Shown here piece after piece: positions 7,544-13,135 of a stretch of DNA of 15,373 nucleotides. A program made the position numbers and the translations under genes. The stretch is from CALZKI01 sp045124055. GTDB lineage: Bacteria > Bacillota > Clostridia > Lachnospirales > Lachnospiraceae. Numbering within the stretch: the stretch's first letter is position 1; every line of letters begins with the position of its first letter. The notes beneath the pieces were generated by a model. It had not been told where the DNA came from, ran no database searches, and saw only the letters and a program-made list of their open reading frames with translations. Location of the stretch: the NCBI GenBank assembly GCA_045124055.1, contig JBGVKZ010000024.1, positions 1 to 15,373 on the forward strand, given 5' to 3'.

Positions 7544-8851
7544 CTAATCTCCTTCCACCTTCATCATGTGTTGTAAATTACGCTGTGTCATCCACTGTTC
7601 CGCTTGTGCCTTAGGAACCGAGAATCTTTGAATACGTTCTGTTTCTTTTCTACCATACGCATGACATCTCTTCGCACTTGGTGTATGTTGTCCACCACCC
7701 CTACCGGCATCTGGAAGAAGCCAGCCTTGTGCCTTTGCCTGTTTACACCATGCTCTTTTATCAACGTCTGTATCATCAGCAATCTCTTCCCAGTATGCAT
7801 CAAAGGTATCCTGCCAAATCCCAATATCAATGCGACCCTCTACTTCTTCTGCATATATTGTCATGGTGTCTAATCCTTCAAATCCTTGTGAAATCTTTTT
7901 CATAAAGAATGCGTGGATTCCTTTCATATCAATCCTAGGCTCTAAATCTATTATGTTTAATTTTCCTAATTCATTTAGTAACCATAATCTATTATTCGCT
8001 ATTGAAATATCAGCCATAGTAAATGCGTTTCCAAACTCTAGCATGAAATTCATCAACGTTGTTCCACCTTTAGATATATCTGCCAATGATATTTTTCTTG
8101 CTTTCCCTATTTTATTGTGGGTTTTAGCATAAACGTATGCACCTTTTGTCAAATCAGACTTTCCACCCTCACCATAAACTTTAATCTTCAAATCTGAATT
8201 TGCAGACTCTGCGATAACATGGTGACCGTCTTTTTCTTTCCTTGACTGGTACAATGGGTTTTGAGACAACTCTGCTAATCTTCCTTTTAAGCGAGTATGA
8301 TTTTCACTTTCTGCCCCATTGGTAATTGGCGTCGCTGTTTTTACTTGTTCAGTTTTTGCCTCTTCGTCCTTTTCACCACTCTCAGCTACATCGTCCTCTG
8401 ACTCCTGCTGTGCTACTGGTTCTGTTTGTACTTCTTCCTCTAGGATTTCTGCTACTGATACTTCTACCACTGGTTCTTCCACCTCTGGTGTTTCTACCAC
8501 TAATGATTCGTTACTAACGTTGTCTTTCATCATCTCAACTCCCCCTCTTCTTGTCATAACGTCTTCTATATTTCTCAAAAGTTTTTCAAAATCTAAAACT
8601 GGATATAATGCTTGTCCTTTGCAAAAACGTGTTGCTTCATTATATTCTTTTGCGTCCATCACCACTGCGATTCTGTCTACAACACCTTCATCATTCGTAG
8701 AAATCCCATGTTTCAGCTTATGTTTTTTTGCCCTTAGGGTTTTCAACACCTCATAGGACTCTTGCATCTTTTCACTAGTTGGAATATTAGTTTCATAATC
8801 AATTATTAATAAACCATCCAACGTATCTGCTTCTATACTAAACGCGAACAT
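7544..8851 (-). CDS. Unknown 435-residue protein coupled to methyltransferase
   Basis: Not recognised. Three parts can be seen: a compact N-terminal region (1-105) with alternating hydrophobic strands (LLIIDYE, RIAVVMDAKEY); an acidic, low-complexity linker (about 119-168, rich in E, V and D); and a larger C-terminal region (185-435). The last has a repeat-free globular look and near its end AWCKQAKAQGWLLPDAGRGG...ETERIQRFSV (367-411), which resembles the layout of a winged helix but lacks a clear family signature. No signal peptide or membrane segment. AAGGAGG lies eight bases before the ATG. The one-base gap to the methyltransferase suggests balanced production and perhaps a joint job in DNA handling. 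That link is inference. Confidence 0.85.
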   Translation of the reverse strand: MFAFSIEADTLDGLLIIDYETNIPTSEKMQESYEVLKTLRAKKHKLKHGISTNDEGVVDRIAVVMDAKEYNEATRFCKGQALYPVLDFEKLLRNIEDVMTRRGGVEMMKDNVSNESLVVETPEVEEPVVEVSVAEILEEEVQTEPVAQQESEDDVAESGEKDEEAKTEQVKTATPITNGAESENHTRLKGRLAELSQNPLYQSRKEKDGHHVIAESANSDLKIKVYGEGGKSDLTKGAYVYAKTHNKIGKARKISLADISKGGTTLMNFMLEFGNAFTMADISIANNRLWLLNELGKLNIIDLEPRIDMKGIHAFFMKKISQGFEGLDTMTIYAEEVEGRIDIGIWQDTFDAYWEEIADDTDVDKRAWCKQAKAQGWLLPDAGRGGGQHTPSAKRCHAYGRKETERIQRFSVPKAQAEQWMTQRNLQHMMKVEGD

Positions 8852-8880
8852 ATCACTGTCCTCCTTAAATCATTCTATTT

Positions 8881-8914
8881 AATTAGGAGAGAACACATTG
8901 TGTCTCTCCTAATT
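8881..8914 (-). other. Long hairpin in the 123-aa to 435-aa gene gap
   Basis: AATTAGGAGAGA (8881-8892) and TCTCTCCTAATT (8903-8914) pair perfectly over 12 bp, with a further CAC/GTG pairing inside. On the minus strand no T-run follows, so termination is unlikely. The 3' arm contains CTCCT, which could also pair with part of the ribosome site of the next gene (8860-8866). It may be an mRNA processing or translation-control element. Confidence 0.5.
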
Positions 8915-8928
8915 GCCCTAGCTTATTC

Positions 8929-9300
8929 CTAGTCCAATTTAATGTCTGGCGTATTTGATACGCATATAACATTACTAGAAAAAAGCTCGTTCTCTTTTAA
9001 TTCCTTAATGGTTCGTTCCATTTTTTTAGGATTTGTGTAATATGCTATAATGATGCCATTAGGACAATACATTGTGCAGTCATATACTTTCGTTCCTTGT
9101 ACATGGAAATAATCTATTACATTGTTCAATGCCTTATCTATTGCCCTAAGGAGCTCTCTTGTTCCAAATTGTGCTGTAATGCAACTTGGAAATGGTGTTA
9201 TTAATCCATTGTTCTTTAACACAATGTCAATTCCTCTATCTGCGTGTAGTTCTTTGATGACATACTCGGTCATCCATTTAATAGCTTCTGTCTTCTTCAT
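8929..9300 (-). CDS. Unknown 123-residue protein
   Basis: Not recognised. The sequence begins with a helix (MKKTEAIKWMTEYVIKELHA), continues through mixed strands (IDIVLKNNGLI; GIIIAYYTNP) and ends IKLD. It has three cysteines (C40, C75, C79, the last two in DCTMYC) and C113 near the end. No signal peptide or membrane segment; probably a small cytoplasmic alpha/beta protein. The ATG at 9300 has GAGGT about six bases upstream. A strong hairpin separates it from the 435-residue gene. Upstream lie a small ORF and a promoter-like site that may serve all of them. Confidence 0.8.
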   Translation of the reverse strand: MKKTEAIKWMTEYVIKELHADRGIDIVLKNNGLITPFPSCITAQFGTRELLRAIDKALNNVIDYFHVQGTKVYDCTMYCPNGIIIAYYTNPKKMERTIKELKENELFSSNVICVSNTPDIKLD

Positions 9301-9406
9301 AGCTTTACCTCGCTTTTTCTACTGAATATCTATAAACTACTGCAAACCTGCAAATTTAATTTCTCCGCTTAAACACTTAATGAATAACTTTTTTCCATTA
9401 GCCCCA

Positions 9407-9580
9407 TTATTTCAGGGGGACCCTCTTCGGATACTCCATGTCATATCCATTTTCATATGACACAGTCAATTCACACACCTGGTACCACCAGGACCCCTTT
9501 TTTGGGTCTGAGCAGACTACTCCCTTGGTGCGTAAGTTCGAGCCTTGCATGAATTCTATATGTACATACATCACTCGCAT
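9407..9580 (-). CDS. Possible 57-residue small protein
   Basis: An ORF reading MRVMYVHIEFMQGSNLRTKG and ending DMEYPKRVPLK, with a protein-like mix of strands and a WWYQVCELTVSYENGYD core. No family was recognised. Two starts are possible: ATG at 9580 with a weak AGGG site four bases upstream, or ATG at 9571, whose first base overlaps the TGA stop of a 14-codon leader (TGATG). The frame ends just after a run of five C. One more C would extend the protein by about 14 codons, so a shortened end is possible. The opposite strand of the same DNA folds into a tRNA-like shape, so the coding reading is not certain. Confidence 0.45.
   Translation of the reverse strand: MRVMYVHIEFMQGSNLRTKGVVCSDPKKGSWWYQVCELTVSYENGYDMEYPKRVPLK
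9468..9555 (+). ncRNA. tRNA-shaped fold, probably degenerate or chance
   Basis: Eighty-eight bases fold like a class II tRNA. Acceptor AATTCAC pairs ATGAATT with 6 of 7. There is a hairpin CCTGGT/ACCAGG in the D-arm position. The anticodon-like arm GACCC-CTTTTTT-GGGTC (9492-9508) has U33 and would read UUU. A 23-base variable region follows. The T-arm GTAAG-TTCGAGC-CTTGC (9532-9548) has a canonical TTCGA loop and needs a G-T wobble that works only on this strand. Against a working tRNA: no GG in the D loop, T at position 37, no CCA, and a plausible ORF on the other strand. Confidence 0.25.
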
Positions 9581-9646
9581 CGCACCCTGTTCATGATGTA
9601 ATATTTTATACCCATAAATTTCCCCTTATCTCATGTTTATTACCTC
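9571..9646 (-). promoter_or_regulatory. Leader with two-codon and 14-codon ORFs
   Basis: Reading downstream on the minus strand: GAGGT, seven bases, then ATG AGA TAA (9634-9626). The stop overlaps AAGGGG, which is the ribosome site six bases before a second ORF, MGIKYYIMNRVRCE (9615-9571). The TGA of that ORF overlaps the ATG of the small protein at 9571. This layout suggests ribosome-mediated control of the downstream genes. It is seen directly in sequence; function is inference. Confidence 0.35.
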
Positions 9647-9677
9647 GCTTTCTGTTGTGTTCCTCTTGACAAGTATT

Positions 9678-9712
9678 ATGATACTATCACCCGTAACATT
9701 ACACAATGTAAC
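9678..9712 (-). promoter_or_regulatory. Candidate promoter with overlapping dyad
   Basis: On the minus strand TTGTGT (9706-9701), 17 bases, then TATCAT (9683-9678). A dyad, GTAACATT-ACAC-AATGTAAC (9693-9712, 7 of 8 pairs), overlaps the -35. A second perfect small palindrome, AGTAT-TATG-ATACT (9672-9685), overlaps the -10. Together they suggest a repressible promoter for the leader ORFs and the genes down to 7544. Confidence 0.4.
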
Positions 9713-9744
9713 AGTTTTAGAACGCTTTGCACAAAACAAAAAAA

Positions 9745-9778
9745 CACGTAGAAATCGCTATTTTTCGATTCCTACGTG
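9745..9778 (-). terminator. Strong bidirectional terminator after 224-aa gene
   Basis: CACGTAG-A-AATCG (9745-9757) pairs with CGATT-C-CTACGTG (9766-9778), a 12-bp stem with one mismatch and an 8-base loop. The minus strand continues into eight T and the plus strand into CTTTTTTA. It lies 85 bases after the 224-residue gene and isolates it from the leader region. Confidence 0.85.
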
Positions 9779-9862
9779 CTTTTTTAAGCTGTATCATTTA
9801 TAAACGCTTTATGTTACACATCCACTCTTATATGTAATTTTTCTATGTTCAAAGTGTTACTT

Positions 9863-10537
9863 TTACTTTTTACTCTTTTTATTCTTTTTCCCAGAATGGT
9901 CCACGCACTTATATTGATAGACAGCCATGAAATTTCTATAGCTATTTTGAACCTTTTCAAACATTCTTTGGATTGTCGCCGGATGACACTCATCTAATTG
10001 CTCAAATGTCAACTCCATAAATCCTGCTGCTTTCTCATATACAATGCCATCAATAGTTATATCCTTCTTATCTACGTACTCCTTTATTCTGTTCATTAAC
10101 CATAGCACACAGTCCTTTGTTAAACCAGAATCCACATTGTCTTCCTGCAACGCAAGATTTCTCATCCAGTTATTTACACTGTTTTCAATTTCTTTTTCTT
10201 TCTCTTTATTTCCAAATACTCTCTCCCATTTCTCTGGAGTATCATACTTACCTATTTCAAGCAACTCTTCTCCTCTGATTGCTGCGAGCATACTTTCACT
10301 ATCTTTAACTGCCTCAATCATCGTTTTAGTTGCACTTTTATAATGACCATTACACATTTTAGAATAATACGGTCTACTAGTTCCTAATATCTCATACAGA
10401 GAATCCATTTTCTCCTTGCCAATACGTGCATAACTAGGATATTTTTTAGGAACAATCTGTAAAATACTATGATATATCATCTTAATCATAATCATATTAG
10501 CCCTAAAAATAATCTCTTCGTTCTTCAATTCTCCCAT
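9863..10537 (-). CDS. Putative DNA-binding regulator, 224 residues
   Basis: No family recognised. Residues about 40-75 (IGKEKMDSLYEILGTSRPYYSKMCNGHYKSATKTM, shown here in part as LYEILGTSRPYYSKM) have the look of an Xre-type helix-turn-helix with the turn around GTSRPYYS. The rest is mostly helical, and a very basic tail (KKNKKSKK) closes the protein. The reading frame reaches a GTG at 10546, but that codon sits inside the ribosome site. The ATG at 10537 with AAGGTGG five bases upstream is the better start. The leader carries an 8-bp palindrome, fitting a repressor that controls itself. It is a single-gene unit with its own terminator. The DNA-binding role is inference. Confidence 0.8.
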   Translation of the reverse strand: MGELKNEEIIFRANMIMIKMIYHSILQIVPKKYPSYARIGKEKMDSLYEILGTSRPYYSKMCNGHYKSATKTMIEAVKDSESMLAAIRGEELLEIGKYDTPEKWERVFGNKEKEKEIENSVNNWMRNLALQEDNVDSGLTKDCVLWLMNRIKEYVDKKDITIDGIVYEKAAGFMELTFEQLDECHPATIQRMFEKVQNSYRNFMAVYQYKCVDHSGKKNKKSKK

Positions 10538-10557
10538 AAGTCCCACCTTTCTTTCGT

Positions 10558-10579
10558 ATATCTATCTTATCATAGATAT
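10558..10579. promoter_or_regulatory. Palindromic operator candidate
   Basis: ATATCTAT-CTTATC-ATAGATAT is a perfect 8-bp inverted repeat with a 6-base centre. It lies between the promoter-like site and the ribosome site of the 224-residue gene. Position and symmetry suit a dimeric repressor, most simply the gene's own product. Confidence 0.5.
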
Positions 10580-10599
10580 GTTTTCTCTCCAATCATATA

Positions 10600-10627
10600 A
10601 TTATATAAATCATCATCACTTGGCAAC
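10600..10627 (-). promoter_or_regulatory. Candidate promoter of the 224-aa gene
   Basis: On the minus strand a perfect TATAAT (10605-10600) with TTGCCA (10626-10621) upstream. Spacing is 15, or 16 if GTTGCC is used, slightly short. The predicted start would put the palindrome at 10558-10579 in the early leader. Confidence 0.4.
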
Positions 10628-10761
10628 ATGGCTATCTATTAGCAAACTCATATTTATGTCACAAACTCAGACTATCACCTCATGCATCCCCTTATTTCAA
10701 ATTGATGCCTATACCCTGCATGTATCTTTGTGGTCTTTTGTAGGTGTATATGCAAAAATAA

Positions 10762-10799
10762 AGCCGGTGCATCTATTTATCAAAACCTTTGCACCGGCT
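10762..10799 (-). terminator. Minus-strand intrinsic terminator
   Basis: AGCCGGTGCA (10762-10771) and TGCACCGGCT (10790-10799) are perfect 10-bp complements. The minus strand continues TTTATTTTTGC. It lies about 540 bases past the last micro-protein gene, so it may end that operon's read-through or a separate short RNA. Confidence 0.65.
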
Positions 10800-10827
10800 A
10801 TAATAACATTATTCGTGTTTCTTGCTT

Positions 10828-10856
10828 ATTATATGTAAATTTCATTCTTACAACTA
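10828..10856 (-). promoter_or_regulatory. Promoter-like site upstream of the 10762 terminator
   Basis: A perfect TATAAT (10833-10828) with TAGTTG 17 bases upstream (10856-10851). With the terminator at 10762-10799 it would give a transcript of roughly 65-70 bases without an ORF. The -35 is weak. Confidence 0.3.
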
Positions 10857-11264
10857 GTCCGCTCTAAAGCCACCTCTTTTTTCTAAAATTGCTATTCCAT
10901 AAAAATCCTATTTATTTTCTATAAACACTAAAATCATTTATTCCAAAGCCGTTTTTTTAACAAAAACCTCACTCCCCACTTTGTACTGATTTCACTTTTC
11001 AGTACATTTATATTAGCCCCGGTTTTTTCAATACAAATTCCTTCAGTTGCTATAAAAATCCCAATACAACAATTATCCCTAATTCTGATTTTTCCAAAAA
11101 TTAATCTTTTGTTTGGACAGTTGATGTCTGCATCTTTTATTAACTAGACCAATACACGCAATTATGAATTACTCTTTTTCCTATATTTCATCACAGCTTA
11201 TGCTGCTTTGTTTCATCTCACTAGTCCCAAATGTGCTCTATAAAAAATGCTCCCAAACATAACT

Positions 11265-11298
11265 CAAGGCGGCTTCGCTGTTACACGCAACCGCCTTG
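11265..11298 (-). terminator. Hairpin after the micro-protein operon
   Basis: CAAGGCGG (11265-11272) and CCGCCTTG (11291-11298) are perfect 8-bp complements 40 bases after the last small gene. The following minus-strand sequence has only scattered T, with T6 about 20 bases on, so it may be a weak terminator or a 3' stabiliser. Confidence 0.45.
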
Positions 11299-11337
11299 TA
11301 TATAAAAGGAAAAACAAAATGAAACACCATGCTCTCG

Positions 11338-11499
11338 CTATGGTTTAATAAGCCTTAACGAACAAACCACTTCTCCAGTTTCAAAGTCGATTACATCACC
11401 ATACTCGACTATATACTCATGCCTTTGTATTTTGTCGTAAACCTCTTCCTGCCAAAGCTCATCTTCGGTCATTTCACACGAATCTCTTATCCCACTCAT
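11338..11499 (-). CDS. Small acidic protein, 53 residues
   Basis: A short gene, MSGIRDSCEMTEDELWQEEV... ending VVCSLRLIKP. It is acidic, with a helix rich in E, D and W followed by two short strands (EYIVEYGDVIDFETGEVVCSL, shortened here to YIVEYGDVIDF). No family recognised. GGAGG lies nine bases before the ATG, and the ATG follows 13 bases after the stop of the next gene upstream, which places it as the last gene of a five-gene operon. The clear ribosome site and tight spacing are the main support. Confidence 0.65.
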   Translation of the reverse strand: MSGIRDSCEMTEDELWQEEVYDKIQRHEYIVEYGDVIDFETGEVVCSLRLIKP

Positions 11500-11512
11500 A
11501 AGACCTGCCCTC

Positions 11513-11710
11513 CTACACTGATTTTCTAATACGTTTCTTTAGTACATCACAAATTGCTTGTGCCGCTTCAAGATTATCGTTCATCTGCCCATCGTTCGGA
11601 AAGTCGCATTGTGCAATTGTTCTGAAATCACCATTGTTTAATACTATGTCAAAGGTACACCTATTAGTGCTTATCATCTTTGGCACGATTCTAAACCCAT
11701 TTCTCGCCAT
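11513..11710 (-). CDS. Unknown small protein, 65 residues
   Basis: Begins MARNGFRIVPKMI; strands RCTFDIVLNNGDFRTIAQCDF are followed by a helix LEAAQAICDVLKKRIRK (beta-beta-alpha layout). No family recognised. A GTG three codons upstream is possible but lies inside the ribosome site. The ATG at 11710 has GAGGTGG five bases upstream and starts two bases after the stop of the preceding gene (TAGTAATG), so translation is coupled. Confidence 0.75.
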   Translation of the reverse strand: MARNGFRIVPKMISTNRCTFDIVLNNGDFRTIAQCDFPNDGQMNDNLEAAQAICDVLKKRIRKSV

Positions 11711-11712
11711 TA

Positions 11713-11940
11713 CTACCACCTCGCTACTCCAAATTCTACTTTTTCTTCTTTTGTGTCGTTTTGAAAACTGACTTTTTCCAACAATCTGGTAAAGCCATTA
11801 GCAAATACTTTAAACATATCCTTTACTGAATCTTCTTTAATACCTTCTGTATTAACCCACATATCAACGGATATCTCCTTTATTGGAGCTCCGTCTTCCG
11901 CTGTCACACTAATCTCTTGTCTTAATCTAAATCGTTTCAT
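11713..11940 (-). CDS. Unknown small protein, 75 residues
   Basis: Begins MKRFRLRQEISVTAEDG; two strands (RLRQEISV; KEISVDMWV) lead to a helix (DSVKDMFKVFANGFTRLLEKV) and a charged tail ending FGVARW. No family recognised. AGGAGG lies nine bases before the ATG, and the start is one base after the stop of the gene upstream. The beta-beta-alpha layout resembles that of the next gene, which may hint at related folds, though residues do not align clearly. Confidence 0.8.
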   Translation of the reverse strand: MKRFRLRQEISVTAEDGAPIKEISVDMWVNTEGIKEDSVKDMFKVFANGFTRLLEKVSFQNDTKEEKVEFGVARW

Positions 11941-11941
11941 C

Positions 11942-12169
11942 TTACTGTACCTCCTTATTATATTCCTGCACTCTGCTGTAATACTGCTGATATGCCTGTT
12001 TGACTTTCTCCATTAACCACACGTTGTCCGCTTCATCGGCACCTTCTAATAATTTTGCATTGGCTACTATATCTCTGTTACCAATCGTCTTTAGTACGCC
12101 AAATTCCCTTGCTCCCTGCGTACCCTTTAAATTAATCAACATGAAATCCTGTTCTCCAAATCTGTTCAT
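11942..12169 (-). CDS. Unknown small protein, 75 residues
   Basis: Begins MNRFGEQDFMLINLKGT and ends with a long helix (WLMEKVKQAYQQYYSRVQEY). No family recognised; no signal peptide or membrane segment. AGGGGG lies eight bases before the ATG. It follows the 68-residue gene by 17 bases and precedes the next by one base, in the middle of the micro-protein operon. Confidence 0.8.
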   Translation of the reverse strand: MNRFGEQDFMLINLKGTQGAREFGVLKTIGNRDIVANAKLLEGADEADNVWLMEKVKQAYQQYYSRVQEYNKEVQ

Positions 12170-12186
12170 CTTGTCTTCCCCCTTGT

Positions 12187-12393
12187 TTAAAATGTCAGTT
12201 CTTTAAACCATACTTTTTGAAAATACAGTTCGTATGAAGTTTGTATTTTCCTACGCAGCTTATAATTTTGCTTTTTGTCTGCATAAGGTGAAAACCACAT
12301 ATCAAGTACGATTACCTTGCTTTCCTTATTAACCAAGCTCCACTTCTGCATCTCTCCTGCTCTTGTATTATGCTGAATCCACTTAAACGTCAT
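12187..12393 (-). CDS. Unknown small basic protein, 68 residues
   Basis: Begins MTFKWIQHNTRAGEMQKWSL and ends FQKVWFKELTF. Basic and aromatic-rich (four W), with strands VIVLDMWFS and a lysine-rich middle. No family recognised. In-frame TTG and GTG codons upstream lie too close to AAGGAG; the ATG at 12393 is 12 bases after it, with GGTGAT also near, and is taken as the start. First gene of the five-gene operon. Confidence 0.72.
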   Translation of the reverse strand: MTFKWIQHNTRAGEMQKWSLVNKESKVIVLDMWFSPYADKKQNYKLRRKIQTSYELYFQKVWFKELTF

Positions 12394-12444
12394 GTGTATC
12401 ACCAACTCCTTTTCAACTATTTTTATAAAATCTAATTACATATC

Positions 12445-12473
12445 AAAATATGTCTTTTTGCATGACACAACAA
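12445..12473 (-). promoter_or_regulatory. Possible promoter of the micro-protein operon
   Basis: TTGTTG (12473-12468), 17 bases, TATTTT (12450-12445) on the minus strand, between the upstream terminator and the first gene. A promoter is needed here because the terminator cuts off the 187-residue gene. The match is only fair. Confidence 0.25.
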
Positions 12474-12476
12474 AAA

Positions 12477-12509
12477 ACCCACCCAGCTATCCAAAATAAC
12501 TGAATGGGT
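12477..12509 (-). terminator. Terminator after the 187-aa gene
   Basis: ACCCA and CAG (12477-12486) pair with CTG and TGGGT (12500-12509) across a 13-base loop. The minus strand then runs into six T (12477-12472). It lies 62 bases after the gene's stop. Confidence 0.72.
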
Positions 12510-12571
12510 CTCCAATTCACTTTTATCCTATTTTGTGAGTGCACTTATAAAAAATGTATCTTTATTTTCAC

Positions 12572-13135
12572 CTAACGCTTTTTAGAATGAGAACCACTTT
12601 CCGGCATCTTCACGCTATCTTCTTTTTTTTCTTCCTCAACACCTTCTACCTTCACTGGTTCCTCAACCTTTTGTTCTGACTTTACTACTTCAAGACTTGC
12701 CACCACAATCTTGTCACCGTCCAGTTTTGCACCACCGGAAACAATCCCAATTTTTAAATAGGCTCTCATATCACTCTCTGAAATCTTAGCCTGTTCAAAG
12801 CGGCTGCTGATACAATCATAAACCACCTTACCTGCTTCCTCATGTGTTCCAATGCATACATATAAAAGATTTGCCATACCTTCTTCTTCCATTGACTTGT
12901 ACGAACCAATATGACTATGTACCATCATGTTTGTTGTAAAGAATCCTTCTTTGTCAAGTTCGAGTTCTCCATTCGCACCAATCTTAAGACCACAGACTTT
13001 CTGTTTTCCTGCACGAATCATATCTTTTAACTGTTTCGCTGTAAACTCTGAAATCTGTTTACCATCCCAACATTCAAAACCTAACTCTCTGTTTCCAAGT
13101 ACTAATTTGTTCACTACGACATTCATTCTACACAT
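12572..13135 (-). CDS. Unknown 187-residue protein with acidic tail
   Basis: No family recognised. Residues 1-150 look like a globular alpha/beta protein (VNKLVLGNRELGFECW; ISEFTAKQLKDMIRAGKQKV; MANLLYVCIGTHEEAGKVVYD). The last 35 residues are a charged, disordered tail rich in E and K, ending SGSHSKKR. The 435-residue protein also has an acidic linker. The ATG at 13135 has GAGGT eight bases upstream; a second ATG three codons on overlaps the stop of a 33-codon frame (ATGA), which probably has no meaning. Its own terminator follows. Confidence 0.85.
   Translation of the reverse strand: MCRMNVVVNKLVLGNRELGFECWDGKQISEFTAKQLKDMIRAGKQKVCGLKIGANGELELDKEGFFTTNMMVHSHIGSYKSMEEEGMANLLYVCIGTHEEAGKVVYDCISSRFEQAKISESDMRAYLKIGIVSGGAKLDGDKIVVASLEVVKSEQKVEEPVKVEGVEEEKKEDSVKMPESGSHSKKR

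Larger units (their letters stand above)
10580..11337. other. Gene-poor stretch
   Basis: No convincing gene in about 750 bases. It holds the promoter of the 224-residue gene, a minus-strand terminator hairpin at 10762, a promoter-like site at 10828-10856, a small hairpin TGTACTG/CAGTACA (10982-11006) and a GC-rich hairpin at 11265. An 86-codon plus-strand ORF (10578-10838) has no ribosome site, and a terminator hairpin lies within it. The rest is AT-rich with very few G on the plus strand. Confidence 0.6.

Noticed and set aside
7588..7830. 80-codon minus-strand ORF
   Set aside because: Lies in another frame inside the 435-residue gene and lacks its own ribosome site.
8319..8756. 145-codon plus-strand ORF rich in Ser and Thr
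   Set aside because: Shadow of the acidic linker of the 435-residue gene on the other strand; no ribosome site.
9532..9556. Integration scar or att site in a tRNA 3' end
   Set aside because: The T-arm lies far inside the element, not at its boundary, and no second copy was seen near int.
10578..10838. 86-codon ORF on the plus strand
   Set aside because: No ribosome site before the ATG, starts within a palindromic operator candidate and contains a terminator hairpin; composition looks like translated noncoding DNA.
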